Shown: piece by piece, positions 49,680-58,635 of the stretch
Position numbering within the stretch: the first letter of the stretch is position 1
Layout: the number at the start of each line of letters is the position of its first letter
Assembly: GCA_910575505.1 (NCBI GenBank)
Contig: CAJTFK010000006.1
Location: 62,001-126,000 of the forward strand
DNA: 64,000 nt
Origin: Oscillospiraceae bacterium
Lineage (GTDB): Bacteria; Bacillota; Clostridia; Oscillospirales; Oscillospiraceae
Direction: 5' to 3'
Notes under the pieces: generated by a model
Told to the model about the DNA's origin: nothing
The model's input: the letters and a program-made list of their open reading frames with translations, nothing else
Databases searched by the model: none
Made by a program: the position numbers and the translations under genes

Positions 49680-50357
49680 ATGAGCACCATTCGCGTTGCC
49701 ATTGACGGGCCCTCCGGCGCGGGAAAGAGCACCTTGGCCCGGTCCGCCGCCGGAAAGCTGGGCTTTGTCTACGTGGATACCGGAGCCATCTACCGCACCA
49801 TCGGCCTGTATGTTTGTCAAAATCACATTGACCCGGAGGACGGGGAGGCGGTGCCGGCGGCGCTGGAGTCGATTTACGTGGACCTGCGCTATGACGGAGA
49901 GGGGCGGCAGCAGATGCTGCTGAACGGCCGGGATGTGTCTCAGGACATCCGCCTGCCGGAGATTTCCCGCTTTGCCTCCGCCGTTTCCGCTCTGCCGGCG
50001 GTGCGGGCCCATCTGCTGGAGCTGCAGCGGGCTTTGGGGCGGGTTCACAACGTCATTATGGATGGCCGGGACATCGGCACGGTGGTACTGCCGGACGCCG
50101 AGGTGAAGATTTACCTGACGGCGGCCCCTCGGGCCCGGGCGGAGCGCCGCTGCCGGGAGCTGGAGCGGCGGGGGACCCCCCAGCCCTTTGAGGAGGTCCT
50201 CAGGGATATCGAGGCCCGGGACTGGCGGGACATACATCGGGCGGCGGCCCCCCTCCGGATGGCGGAGGACGCGGTGCTGCTGGATACCACCGGGCTGGAT
50301 TTTCAAGAGAGCGAGAAGGCTCTGCTGGACATTATTCGGGAAAGGACGGGCCTGTGA
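49680..50357 (+). CDS. cmk: Cytidylate kinase
   Basis: 225 residues from ATG 49680 (AGGGAGG upstream). P-loop DGPSGAGKSTLA, VYVDTGAIYRTIGLY, and GRDIGTVVLPDAEVKIYLTA are the standard Cmk blocks. It phosphorylates CMP and dCMP. The order cmk-plsC-ispH-rpsA is typical for Clostridia. Confidence 0.97.
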   Translation: MSTIRVAIDGPSGAGKSTLARSAAGKLGFVYVDTGAIYRTIGLYVCQNHIDPEDGEAVPAALESIYVDLRYDGEGRQQMLLNGRDVSQDIRLPEISRFASAVSALPAVRAHLLELQRALGRVHNVIMDGRDIGTVVLPDAEVKIYLTAAPRARAERRCRELERRGTPQPFEEVLRDIEARDWRDIHRAAAPLRMAEDAVLLDTTGLDFQESEKALLDIIRERTGL

Positions 50358-50993
50358 ATGAAGCCATTTAACCGCGTGTTTGTCGTGATTTATTATGTTG
50401 TGGGCTTTATTGCCGGCATTCTGCACCCTGTCACGGTGGAGGGCATGGACCGCCTGCCGGACAGCGGCGTGCTGCTCTGCCCAAACCACGCCAGCAACTG
50501 GGACCCCATCCTGGTGGCTCTGAAGCTGCCCATCAACTACCGCCTTCACATTATGGCCAAGGAGGAGCTGTTCAAAAATCCCCTCCTGGGCTGGCTCCTC
50601 CGGAAGGTGGGGGCCTTTCCCGTCAGCCGGGGGAACAATGACATCAACACCATCCGAACGGCCATTCAATCCATCAAGGACGGCGATAATCTGCTGGTTT
50701 TCCCGGAGGGCACCACGATTCATGACGGCATCGGCTACACGGACGGCCTGCCGGCTCACGCCAAGGCCGGAGTGGCCATGATTGGCGTCCGCACCGGCGC
50801 AAAGCTGGTGCCGGTGTTTGTGGACGGGGAAAAGAAGCTGTTTCACCGGACCCGCATCATCTTCGGTGAGCCCTACCAGCCCCATTACACCGGCCGCCGG
50901 GGGACCTCCGACGAAATGCAGAAAATTGCCGACGATATTTTAGCGGCGGCCTATGCCCTGGGCGGCCAGGCTGTGGGAGGAAAGCCGCTGTGA
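50358..50993 (+). CDS. plsC: 1-acyl-sn-glycerol-3-phosphate acyltransferase
   Basis: 211 residues. N-terminal hydrophobic helix (VFVVIYYVVGFIAGIL), catalytic NHASNWD (NHxxxxD), the GAFPVSR block, and FPEGT for glycerol-3-phosphate binding. It makes phosphatidic acid at the membrane. It follows cmk directly (stop and ATG adjacent) and overlaps ispH-rpsA by 4 bases. Confidence 0.95.
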   Translation: MKPFNRVFVVIYYVVGFIAGILHPVTVEGMDRLPDSGVLLCPNHASNWDPILVALKLPINYRLHIMAKEELFKNPLLGWLLRKVGAFPVSRGNNDINTIRTAIQSIKDGDNLLVFPEGTTIHDGIGYTDGLPAHAKAGVAMIGVRTGAKLVPVFVDGEKKLFHRTRIIFGEPYQPHYTGRRGTSDEMQKIADDILAAAYALGGQAVGGKPL

Positions 50994-52999
50994 CCCCGGC
51001 GGGGGCCGGGCCGGGCCGGGGGACGCGGGAAAGGACGGGCGGACGGGTCCTGCTGGCGGAGAGCGCCGGATTCTGCTATGGCGTACGCCGTGCGGTGGAG
51101 CTGGCGCAGGGGACCGCTGCCGGCTCCGGCAGCTGCTGGATGCTGGGAGACCTGATTCATAATACATATGTCATAGAGGATCTTGCCCGCCGGGGGATCC
51201 GCCGGGCGGAGAGCCCCGACGCCATCGGGCCGGGAGACACCGTGCTGATCCGCGCCCACGGGGAGCGGAAGGAGGTTCTGGACCGTCTGAGGGCCCGGGG
51301 GGCCCGCTGTGTGGACGCCTCCTGCCCCAATGTCCGGCGCATCCAGACCCTGGCGGAGGAGGCGGAGGCGGAGGGCCGTCGGCCCGTCATCATCGGCGAG
51401 CCCCATCATCCGGAGGTGGCGGGCATTGCCAGCCGGTGCGTGAACCCGCTGATTTTCCAGAGGCCGGAGGCTGTGAGGGAATGGTTGGATCAGGCTCCTG
51501 AGCACCGGGAGACGCCTCTGACGGTGGTGGCGCAGACCACCTGTATTCGTGAACTTTTTGAAACTTCTTGGAAAATCATAAAAAAAGAGTGTACAAACGC
51601 AAAAAAATTTGATACAATATGCAATGCTACGCAAAAGCGTCAGTCCGAGGCGGCGGTCATCGCCTCTCAGGCGGACGTGATGGTTGTGGTGGGAGACCGT
51701 AAAAGCGCCAACACCAAACATTTGACAGAGATTTGCAGAAGGAGCTGCCCCAGGGTTATTCAGATTGAGACCGTGGACGAGCTCCCGCCGGATTTGTTCG
51801 ATGATTGCGCTGTTGCCGGTCTTACGGCCGGCGCTTCCACGCCAGCGTGCATCATTAAGGAGGTATATGCAGCAATGAGTGAAGAAATCAAAGCGGTCGA
51901 GAGCAAAGAGGAGTCCTTTGAGGAACTGTTGAACCAGTCCTTCAAAACTTTAAATACAGGGGAGAAGGTAACCGGCATTGTCACCGCCATCACTCCGACG
52001 GAGGTGCAGGTGGATGTGGGCGCCAAGCAGGCGGCTTACATCAAGTTCAACGAACTCAGCGACGACCCCAGCGCAAAACCTGAGGACATTGTCAAGGTCG
52101 GGGATGAAATTGAGACCTACATTGTCCGTGTCAACGATGTGGAGGGCTACGCTGAGCTTTCCAAAAAGCGGCTGGACGCCGTGAAGGTCTGGGAGAATAT
52201 CGAGCAGGCCGTCGAGGAGAAGACTGTGCTGGAGGGCACCGTCACCGAGGAGAACAAGGGCGGCATCGTGGTCTCCGTCAAGGGCGTGCGGGTGTTCGTC
52301 CCCGCTTCTCAGAGCGGCCAGCCCCGGGGCGCCGATCTCTCTGCCATGAAGGGGCAGAAGGTTCAGCTGCGGGTTACCGAGGTGAATCGTGCCCGCCGCC
52401 GCGTGGTGGGATCCATTCGTTCTGTATCCGACGAGGCCCGCCGCGCCGCTCAGGAGGAAATCTGGGCCAACATTGAGGCCGGCAAGCGTTATACCGGCAC
52501 CGTGAAGTCCATGACCAGCTATGGCGTGTTTGTGGATATCGGCGGTGTGGACGGCATGGTACATATCTCCGAGCTGAGCTGGAGCCGGATTAAAACGCCC
52601 TCCGAGATCTGCAAGGTAGGGGACACCATGGAGGTTTATGTCATCTCCTATGATCCCGAGAAGCGCAAAATCTCCCTGGGCGTCAAGGACCACGACGTGG
52701 ATCCCTGGCAGGTCTTCATGGACAAGTACGCCGTGGGTGATGTGGCCTCTGTCCGCGTTGTCAAGCTGATGACCTTCGGCGCCTTCGCCGAAGTGGTCCC
52801 CGGTGTGGATGGCCTGATTCACATTTCTCAGATTGCCGACCGCCGCATCGAGAAGCCCGAGGACGTGCTGTCCGAGGGCCAGATTGTGGACGCAAAGATC
52901 ACCGCCGTGGACGAGGAGCGCAAGAAGATTTCCCTGTCCATCCGCGCCCTGCTGGTGCCCTCTGTGGAGGAGACCGGGGACGGCGGAGCGGAGGAGTAA
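50990..52999 (+). CDS. ispH-rpsA: Fusion of HMBPP reductase (IspH) and ribosomal protein S1
   Basis: 669 residues, GTG start overlapping plsC by 4 bases. Residues about 20-295 are IspH with the three cluster Cys at 29 (GFCYGV), 112 (DASCPNV) and 211 (TICNATQKRQ), plus SANTKHL and GASTP. From about 296 four S1 domains follow (GEKVTGIVTAITPTEVQVDVG; VLEGTVTEENKGGIVVSVKG; YTGTVKSMTSYGVFVDIGG; ASVRVVKLMTFGAFAEVVPG). IspH makes IPP and DMAPP; S1 aids mRNA binding. Such fusions are known in Clostridia. A strong internal RBS before Met296 (51875) could also give free S1. Confidence 0.96.
   Translation: MTPAGAGPGRGTRERTGGRVLLAESAGFCYGVRRAVELAQGTAAGSGSCWMLGDLIHNTYVIEDLARRGIRRAESPDAIGPGDTVLIRAHGERKEVLDRLRARGARCVDASCPNVRRIQTLAEEAEAEGRRPVIIGEPHHPEVAGIASRCVNPLIFQRPEAVREWLDQAPEHRETPLTVVAQTTCIRELFETSWKIIKKECTNAKKFDTICNATQKRQSEAAVIASQADVMVVVGDRKSANTKHLTEICRRSCPRVIQIETVDELPPDLFDDCAVAGLTAGASTPACIIKEVYAAMSEEIKAVESKEESFEELLNQSFKTLNTGEKVTGIVTAITPTEVQVDVGAKQAAYIKFNELSDDPSAKPEDIVKVGDEIETYIVRVNDVEGYAELSKKRLDAVKVWENIEQAVEEKTVLEGTVTEENKGGIVVSVKGVRVFVPASQSGQPRGADLSAMKGQKVQLRVTEVNRARRRVVGSIRSVSDEARRAAQEEIWANIEAGKRYTGTVKSMTSYGVFVDIGGVDGMVHISELSWSRIKTPSEICKVGDTMEVYVISYDPEKRKISLGVKDHDVDPWQVFMDKYAVGDVASVRVVKLMTFGAFAEVVPGVDGLIHISQIADRRIEKPEDVLSEGQIVDAKITAVDEERKKISLSIRALLVPSVEETGDGGAEE
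51856..51877 (+). promoter_or_regulatory. Internal ribosome-binding site at the IspH/S1 junction
   Basis: taaggagg at 51856-51863, then in-frame ATG 51875-51877 (MSEEIKAVES), 11 bases after the SD. This Met is exactly where the S1 part begins. Initiation here would make a 374-residue four-domain S1. Confidence 0.65.
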
Positions 53000-53033
53000 G
53001 CCCTCCGAAGCGCACTCCGAATAGACAAAAGGG

Positions 53034-53059
53034 CAGGCCCTCCGGGCCTGTCTTTTTTT
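53034..53059 (+). terminator. Intrinsic terminator after ispH-rpsA
   Basis: Seven-base stem caggccc/gggcctg (53034-53040 with 53044-53050), 3-base loop, long T-run. Confidence 0.9.
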
Positions 53060-53089
53060 GAAAAACCTGTTATTTTTTTCACGTTTGCA

Positions 53090-53118
53090 TTGCAAAGCCG
53101 GACAAAAGCTGTTATACT
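53090..53118 (+). promoter_or_regulatory. Sigma-A-like promoter for but
   Basis: TTGCAA 53090-53095, 17-base spacer, TATACT 53113-53118. Leader of about 105 bases to ATG 53231. Confidence 0.7.
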
Positions 53119-53230
53119 GAATGTGTATTGGAAAATATTTGGCATGATCCCCGCAGAACCGGAGAGGACCCGAAGCGATTCCCCTGAGGGAAGTACATCA
53201 TTCACATTTAACATACTGGAGGAATTGAAC

Positions 53231-54577
53231 ATGAGCTATCAGCAGGAATACCGTCAGAAGCTGACCAGCGCTGAGGAGGCGGTGAAGGCCGTCAAATCCG
53301 GCGACTGGCTGGATTATGGCTGGAGCGTCTGCTCCCCGAACGCTCTGGATACAGCCCTGGCCGCCCGAATGGGGGAGCTGACGGACGTGAACATCCGGGG
53401 CGGCATCCTGACCCGCCGGCCCGCTATTTTCGACACAGCGGATCCCGCCGGTCATTTTGCCTGGAACTCCTGGCATATGAGCGGCGTGGAGCGCAAGGCC
53501 ATTAAAGAGGGGTTCGCCTATTATATCCCTCTTCGTTATTCCGAACTGCCCGGCTATTACCGGAACTGCATCAAGACGCTGGATGTGGCCATGTTCCAGG
53601 TGGCCCCCATGGACGAACACGGCTGGTTCAACTTCGGACCCGGCGGGTCCCACCTGAAGGCAGTCTGCGAGTGCGCCAAGACCATCATTGTTGAGGTCAA
53701 CAAAAATATGCCTGTGTGCCTGGGCGGCTTTGAGAACTGCGTCCACATCAGTGATGTGGCCATGATTGTGGAGGGGGAGAATCCCCCCATGGAGACTCTG
53801 GGCGGTGCGGGAACGGCATCCGAGGTGGATTTGGCCGTGGCCAATCTGGTGGTTCCGGAGATTGAGGACGGAGCCTGCCTCCAGCTGGGCATTGGCTCCA
53901 TGCCCAGCGCCATCGGCAAGATGATTGCTGAGTCCGATTTGAAGAACCTGGGCGTTCATACGGAGATGTATGTGGACGCTTTTGTGGACATGTCCATGGC
54001 GGGCCGCATCACCGGGGCCTGCAAGCCCTTTGACCGGGGCCGGCAGACCTATGCTTTCGCCGCCGGCACCCAGAAGCTCTATGACTTCCTGAACAATAAC
54101 CCCGAGTGCATGGCCGCTCCGGTGAGCTATGTAAACGATATTGCCCGGGTGTCTCAGATTGACAAATTTACATCCATCAACGGCGCGGTGGACATTGACC
54201 TCTACGGACAGGTGTCCTCCGAATCCTCCGGCATCAACCACATTTCCGGAGCCGGCGGCCAGCAGGATTTCGTTATGGGCGCGTACCTTGCCAGGGGCGG
54301 CAAGAGCTTTATCTGCTGCTCCTCCTCCTTCATGGACAAGAAGACCGGCCAGCTGAAATCCCGCATCCGCCCCACCCTGGTGGAGGGCTCCGTGGTCACG
54401 GCTACCCGGACGAATCTTCATTGGATTGTGACGGAGTACGGCAAGTTCAACGTCAAGGGCAAGTCCACCTGGGAGCGGGCCGAGGGACTGATCTCCATTG
54501 CCCATCCGCAGTTCCGGGACGAGCTTATTGCCGAGGCGGAGAAAATGCATATCTGGCGGCGCTCCAGCAAGCGCTGA
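53231..54577 (+). CDS. but: Butyryl-CoA:acetate CoA-transferase
   Basis: 448 residues from ATG 53231 (GAGGAATT upstream), the usual length of But. The segment [17 protein letters not shown] matches the region used as a diagnostic signature for gut butyrate producers, and DAFVDM with ITGA follows. The likely catalytic Glu is at about 245 in [21 protein letters not shown] and [16 protein letters not shown] are CoA and substrate blocks. It exchanges CoA between butyryl-CoA and acetate, the last step of butyrate formation. A 4-hydroxybutyrate CoA-transferase is the main alternative within the family. Monocistronic; no other butyrate genes are near. Confidence 0.87.
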   Translation: MSYQQEYRQKLTSAEEAVKAVKSGDWLDYGWSVCSPNALDTALAARMGELTDVNIRGGILTRRPAIFDTADPAGHFAWNSWHMSGVERKAIKEGFAYYIPLRYSELPGYYRNCIKTLDVAMFQVAPMDEHGWFNFGPGGSHLKAVCECAKTIIVEVNKNMPVCLGGFENCVHISDVAMIVEGENPPMETLGGAGTASEVDLAVANLVVPEIEDGACLQLGIGSMPSAIGKMIAESDLKNLGVHTEMYVDAFVDMSMAGRITGACKPFDRGRQTYAFAAGTQKLYDFLNNNPECMAAPVSYVNDIARVSQIDKFTSINGAVDIDLYGQVSSESSGINHISGAGGQQDFVMGAYLARGGKSFICCSSSFMDKKTGQLKSRIRPTLVEGSVVTATRTNLHWIVTEYGKFNVKGKSTWERAEGLISIAHPQFRDELIAEAEKMHIWRRSSKR

Positions 54578-54876
54578 GCAGTTTTCCGGTCCGGAGGCCG
54601 TGCCGGCAGCGGTTTTCCGGAGAATCCACATGAAGCAAACGCCTGTCCGCCTTTGAGGGCCGTGTATTCAGAATCCAGCCTCTCAGCCCCGCAGAGGCGG
54701 ACAGGGGCGGTCAAGAAGCAAGCCCACGGAGTTTCCCCGGTATTTCTTTCCTGGTCTGGCAAAGCGCCCGCCGCACATTTTGCGGCGGGGGCACGCGAAA
54801 TCTGTATCCCGGCATGTCCTGTGCGAGAAGCAGACGTCTATGGCGGCTAACAGCCGCAGCAGGGAAAGGGGGACCC
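54578..54876. other. Non-coding gap with two inverted repeats between but and carD
   Basis: Arms cctgtccgcctttg (54642-54655) and cagaggcggacagg (54692-54705) match 13 of 14 as an inverted repeat with a 36-base loop. A second hairpin, cccgccgca/tgcggcggg, is at 54767-54789. Neither has a T-run, so they look more like RNA structures than terminators. No gene or clear promoter is seen. Confidence 0.55.
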
Positions 54877-55380
54877 ATGTTTGGAATCGGCGACCTGATC
54901 GTGCACCCGATGCACGGCGCCGGCGTCATTGATGATGTCATTCAGGAAAAGGTGGCAGGCGCAATCAAGGAATACTATGTCTTTAAAATGCCTGTGGGCG
55001 GACTGATTTTGAAAATTCCCACCGCGAATTGTCAGGCCATAGGAATCCGCGCCATCATCTCCCATGAAGAGGCGGAGGCATTTTTTGAGGGCCTCGCCTC
55101 TCTGGAGGTGGAATCCAACTCCAACTGGAACAAGCGCTATCAGGAGAACCTGACGCGGCTGAAAAGCGGCGACCTCAACGAGGTGGCCCGCGTCGTCAAG
55201 GGGCTGATGCGGCGGGAGTCCCGCCGGGGCCTGTCCACAGGGGAGAGGAAAATGCTCCACAGCGCCAAGCAGATTATTATTTCGGAGATTGCATTGGTGG
55301 AGGGCGGCGACTACCAGTCGGTAGAAGCCCGGCTGGACCGCGCCATTATGCAGCCGGGCAAGCTCCGCCAGCCCTCCTGA
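54877..55380 (+). CDS. carD: CarD/CdnL-family RNA polymerase-binding regulator
   Basis: 167 residues. N-terminal RNAP-interaction Tudor-like domain (FGIGDLIVHPMHGAGVIDDV, KEYYVFKMPVGGLILKIPT in pieces), C-terminal helical DNA-contact domain (WNKRYQENLTRLKSGDLNEVARVVKGL in pieces, LSTGERKMLHSAKQII). Members stabilise open promoter complexes, often at rRNA promoters. It lies 50 bases before ispD; carD-ispD-ispF is a recurrent order. GGGAAAGGGGG precedes ATG 54877. Confidence 0.93.
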   Translation: MFGIGDLIVHPMHGAGVIDDVIQEKVAGAIKEYYVFKMPVGGLILKIPTANCQAIGIRAIISHEEAEAFFEGLASLEVESNSNWNKRYQENLTRLKSGDLNEVARVVKGLMRRESRRGLSTGERKMLHSAKQIIISEIALVEGGDYQSVEARLDRAIMQPGKLRQPS

Positions 55381-55430
55381 GGCTGGGGGAAGGGACAAAA
55401 ACTGATGGCGGAAAGGCGGGAGAAGCCCAT

Positions 55431-56162
55431 ATGATCCCATTTTGGAAGAAGATGCGGGAGACGAGCCGTCCCGGCTGTGCGGCACTGGTGGTTGCAGCGG
55501 GAAGCTCCCGGCGCATGGGCGGGGTCAATAAGCTGTTCCAGCCGCTGGACGGCGTGCCGGTCCTGGTCCGGACGCTGACGGCGCTGGAACGGGCCCGGCG
55601 GGTGGACGAGATTATTGTTGCCGCCCGGGAGGAAGACCTGCTGGAGATTTCCCGGCTTTGCAGGGAATACGGCATCAGTAAATGCGTCAGGGTGGTTCGG
55701 GGAGGAGAAACCCGGGTTCACTCTGCGCTTCAGGCGGCCCTGGCAGCCTCGCCGGATATGGAGCTTCTGGCGGTCCAGGACGGGGCCCGGCCTCTGGCAA
55801 CGCCGGAGCTGATCGACCAGGTGATTGCCGCCGCCGTCCGGTGCGGCGCTGCTGCGCCTGCCGTTGCGGTGAAGGATACCGTGAAAGCTGTCCGGGAGGA
55901 CGGCGGGGTGACGGAGACCCTGGACCGAGAGCGGCTGCGGGCGGTTCAGACCCCCCAGGTCTTTGATGCCGGCCTGCTGAAGGCGGCACTGCAATCCGCT
56001 CTGGAGCGGGGCAGTCCGGTGACGGATGACGCTTCCGCTGTGGAGGCGGTGGGGAAGGTCGTTTTCCTGGTGGAGGGCGACGAGGAGAATCTGAAGATCA
56101 CCACCCCCATGGATTTGATTCTGGCAGAAGCGATTGTGAAGGCGCGGGAGGATAGGCAATGA
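55431..56162 (+). CDS. ispD: 2-C-methyl-D-erythritol 4-phosphate cytidylyltransferase
   Basis: 243 residues. CTP-binding block [52 protein letters not shown], and QTPQVFD are all present. Third step of the MEP pathway. The N-terminal 17 residues before ALVVAAG are longer than usual, so a later start is possible, although the ATG at 55431 has an AG-rich upstream region. Overlaps ispF by 4 bases. Confidence 0.95.
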   Translation: MIPFWKKMRETSRPGCAALVVAAGSSRRMGGVNKLFQPLDGVPVLVRTLTALERARRVDEIIVAAREEDLLEISRLCREYGISKCVRVVRGGETRVHSALQAALAASPDMELLAVQDGARPLATPELIDQVIAAAVRCGAAAPAVAVKDTVKAVREDGGVTETLDRERLRAVQTPQVFDAGLLKAALQSALERGSPVTDDASAVEAVGKVVFLVEGDEENLKITTPMDLILAEAIVKAREDRQ

Positions 56163-56659
56163 CAAACCTGCGGATTGGCCACGGCTATGACGTCCACCGC
56201 CTGACCGAAGGGCGGAAGCTGATTCTTGGCGGCGTGGAGATTTCCTGGGAAAAGGGCCTGCTGGGCCACTCCGATGCGGACGTGCTGACCCACGCCGTCA
56301 TGGATGCCCTGACCGGCGCGGCCCGGCTGGGGGACATCGGGAAGCTGTTCCCGGACACAGATCCGGCCTATAAGGGTATTTCCAGCCTGAAGCTGCTGGA
56401 GGAGACGGGCCGCCTTTTGGAGAAAAGAGGCTGTGCCGTGGTGAACATCGACGCTGTGCTTCTGGCCCAGGCGCCGAAGGTAGCTCCCTACAAGGCCCGG
56501 ATGGCGGAGAATATTGCCGCCGCCCTGGGGATAGACCCGGAGCAGGTTAACGTCAAGGCCACCACCGAGGAGGGTCTGGGCTTCACCGGCGACGGGTCCG
56601 GCATGGCGGCCCACGCCGTGGTGCTGGTGGAAAAAACAGGGGACGGCGGGAAATCATAA
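56159..56659 (+). CDS. ispF: 2-C-methyl-D-erythritol 2,4-cyclodiphosphate synthase
   Basis: 166 residues. Metal site DVHRL, then [31 protein letters not shown] and [22 protein letters not shown], quoted in pieces. Fifth enzyme of the MEP pathway, coupled to ispD. With ispH and ispA elsewhere in the window, three separate loci supply isoprenoids. Confidence 0.96.
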   Translation: MTNLRIGHGYDVHRLTEGRKLILGGVEISWEKGLLGHSDADVLTHAVMDALTGAARLGDIGKLFPDTDPAYKGISSLKLLEETGRLLEKRGCAVVNIDAVLLAQAPKVAPYKARMAENIAAALGIDPEQVNVKATTEEGLGFTGDGSGMAAHAVVLVEKTGDGGKS

Positions 56660-56692
56660 GGCTGCGAAAAAACTGCACAAAGATGTGATGAA

Positions 56693-56714
56693 GGCTCTGC
56701 CGCCCGGCAGGGCC
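56693..56714 (+). terminator. Hairpin after ispF, probable terminator
   Basis: Ten-base stem ggctctgccg/cggcagggcc with one G-U pair, 2-base loop, then tgtttccttt. The T-run is interrupted. Confidence 0.5.
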
Positions 56715-56759
56715 TGTTTCCTTTCCCCTCCGCAGCTGCCGGCAGCTCCTGTGCGTCAG

Positions 56760-56975
56760 TGCCGGGCCAGAGGAACCGTCAGGTGAGCGGCAGCGGAAGG
56801 AGACGCGCCGTCCTTGCATTAACCGCCAGTCTTCAGCCCCTGGCGGGACTTTTTCTCTCTTCCGCCGTGCACGGCGTGCGCTCTCTTTTTCCGGGACAGG
56901 AGAGCATGGGAGTGCAGATGAACCCTTGGCTCCCCGCCCGTCAGGGCGAAGCAGGGCCATCTTCACGGGCCCTTG
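56760..56975 (+). repeat. Dispersed hairpin-rich repeat, copy 3 (partial)
   Basis: Within the 404-base gap between ispF and the DUF3343 gene, ggaaccg at 56772-56778, the 14-mer at 56785-56798 and the 21-mer at 56932-56952 reproduce, in the same order and opposite strand, three segments of copy 1 (1830-1836, 1809-1822, 1452-1472). A related ctttttctctctt tract lies between them. No gene is seen in the gap; a weak open frame at 56759-57097 is not supported. Confidence 0.6.
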
Positions 56976-57063
56976 CCGGCAGCTCTGCCAGGTGCTTTCA
57001 GCGCTTTGCTTCTGACACCTTTTCCGGCCCTTCCCATAGAATGGGTAGAAAGGAGGAGTGTCT

Positions 57064-57315
57064 GTGGAGCACTATATCATCCTGGCCCGCTCTGTGACCT
57101 ACGCCCAGCGGATGCAGAAATCCCTGAGCCGTGCGGGCATCCGCTGCCAGATTTTCCGGCCCCCCAGGGACCTGACGAATCTTGGCTGCGCCTACGCTTT
57201 GCGTGTCTCGGTCTCCGACCTGACAGCGGCTTTGACGGCCCTGCACAAGGACGGTATGGACCCTGTTCAAATATTTCTATACCAGCGGGGACTGTATCAG
57301 GAGGTGAGGTCATGA
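57064..57315 (+). CDS. DUF3343 protein, putative Se/S transfer partner
   Basis: 83 residues. AGGAGG at 57051-57056 puts the start at GTG 57064 rather than GTG 57058. The sequence EHYIILARSVTYAQRMQKSL with Cys in GIRCQIF and NLGCAYALRV fits DUF3343, a putative SirA/TusA-like Se/S carrier family. It overlaps the following cysteine desulfurase-type gene by 4 bases. In Clostridia this pair often accompanies selenium genes (yedF, selD), which are not seen here. Confidence 0.88.
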   Translation: MEHYIILARSVTYAQRMQKSLSRAGIRCQIFRPPRDLTNLGCAYALRVSVSDLTAALTALHKDGMDPVQIFLYQRGLYQEVRS

Positions 57316-58445
57316 TCTACTTTGACAGCGCGGCCACCACCTTTCAGAAGCCCCCGGCGGTGGCCGCCGCCGTCTGGGATGCCCTGGCGACCATGAGCTC
57401 CCCCGGCCGGGGGAGCTACGCCGCCGCGGCGCGGGCCGCCGACACGGCCTTTCAGTGCCGCTGTGAGCTGGCGGAGCTCTTTCATATGGGCAGTCCGGAA
57501 CAGGTGGCGTTCACCATGAACGCCACACACGCCCTGAACATTGCTATTAAAAGCCTGGTGCCCCCCGGCGGGAGGGCGGTGATCTCTGGCTATGAGCACA
57601 ATGCCGTCACCCGGCCCCTGGCGGCACTTGGGGCCGGCGTGACAGTGGCGGCTGCGCCGCTGTTTCAGCCGGACCGGGCAGCGGAGGCCTTTGAGAGACT
57701 GATTGTCCCCGGTGTGGATGCAGTGGTCTGCAACCATGTTTCCAATGTGTTCGGCTTCATTCAGCCGGTGGAGGCAGTAGCAGCCCTCTGCCGGAGTCGG
57801 GGCGTACCCCTGATTATCGACGCGTCCCAGTCTGCGGGAACTCTGCCCCTGGACATGACCGCTCTGGGGGCGGCGTTTGCCGCCATGCCGGGACATAAGG
57901 GGCTGTATGGCCCCCAAGGCACCGGTGTTCTGCTCTGCGGCGAGGGTACGCCGGTGCGTCCGCTGCTGGAGGGGGGGACCGGCAGCCTCTCCATTCAGCA
58001 GGAGATGCCGGATTTCCTGCCGGACCGTTTGGAAGCAGGCACCCACAATGTGCCGGGCATCGCCGGCCTGCTGGCGGGGGTGCGCTATGTCCGCCGCCGG
58101 GGATTGGAGAAAATCCTGGACCGGGAGCGCCGCCTGACCCGTCAGATGGCCGGAGGGCTGCGGGAAATACCCGGACTGCGGGTTTATGCCGCCGCCAGCC
58201 CCTGCCGGCAGGCCGGCGTTCTCTCCTTGACTGCGGAGGGCATGGACGCCGAAACCCTGGGAAGCGCTCTGGCGGAACGGGGAATCGCCGTCCGGGCGGG
58301 GCTTCACTGCGCGCCTCTGGCCCACAGAACCGTTGGAACGCTGGACACCGGCACCGTCCGGCTCAGTTTCTCCGATCTGAATACCCCGGAGGAAGTGGAC
58401 CGCGTAATTTCAGTGCTCCGGGTCCTGCTGAAGGGGACGAATTGA
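57312..58445 (+). CDS. Class V aminotransferase, cysteine desulfurase/selenocysteine lyase-like
   Basis: 377 residues from ATG 57312. PLP Lys in AMPGHKGLYGPQGTGVL, cofactor Asp/Gln in IIDASQSAGTLPLD, His in GYEHNAVTRPL, and a late Cys in VRAGLHCAPLAH in the place of the active-site loop Cys. It differs from IscS/NifS by its short active-site loop and resembles the SufS/CsdA-like set paired with DUF3343. Substrate could be cysteine or selenocysteine. It may supply sulfur for MnmA or other thiolations, which is inference. Confidence 0.88.
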   Translation: MIYFDSAATTFQKPPAVAAAVWDALATMSSPGRGSYAAAARAADTAFQCRCELAELFHMGSPEQVAFTMNATHALNIAIKSLVPPGGRAVISGYEHNAVTRPLAALGAGVTVAAAPLFQPDRAAEAFERLIVPGVDAVVCNHVSNVFGFIQPVEAVAALCRSRGVPLIIDASQSAGTLPLDMTALGAAFAAMPGHKGLYGPQGTGVLLCGEGTPVRPLLEGGTGSLSIQQEMPDFLPDRLEAGTHNVPGIAGLLAGVRYVRRRGLEKILDRERRLTRQMAGGLREIPGLRVYAAASPCRQAGVLSLTAEGMDAETLGSALAERGIAVRAGLHCAPLAHRTVGTLDTGTVRLSFSDLNTPEEVDRVISVLRVLLKGTN

Positions 58446-58485
58446 GTCGTCTGTGAATTTTCCGGGAATTTTCCATTGGTTCGCC

Positions 58486-58514
58486 TTGCTTTTTAGCGCC
58501 GGATTCTATATAAT
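58486..58514 (+). promoter_or_regulatory. Sigma-A-like promoter for cdaA-cdaR
   Basis: TTGCTT 58486-58491, 17-base spacer, TATAAT 58509-58514. Leader of about 115 bases with no known riboswitch. Confidence 0.75.
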
Positions 58515-58635
58515 CTAAAGTATTCATGGCCTGCCGTACCGCCCTGGGCGGATCAGGGGCGGCGGAAACGGCCTTTGCGTTTGGCGGAGCGGAGACAAAA
58601 AGCCGCCGGAGGATTGAAGGAATGGAGGCGTCGGA

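Noticed and set aside
56973..57311. N-terminal extension of the cysteine desulfurase-like gene
   Set aside because: The open frame continues upstream but overlaps the DUF3343 gene; the family start MIYFDSAATT is at 57312.
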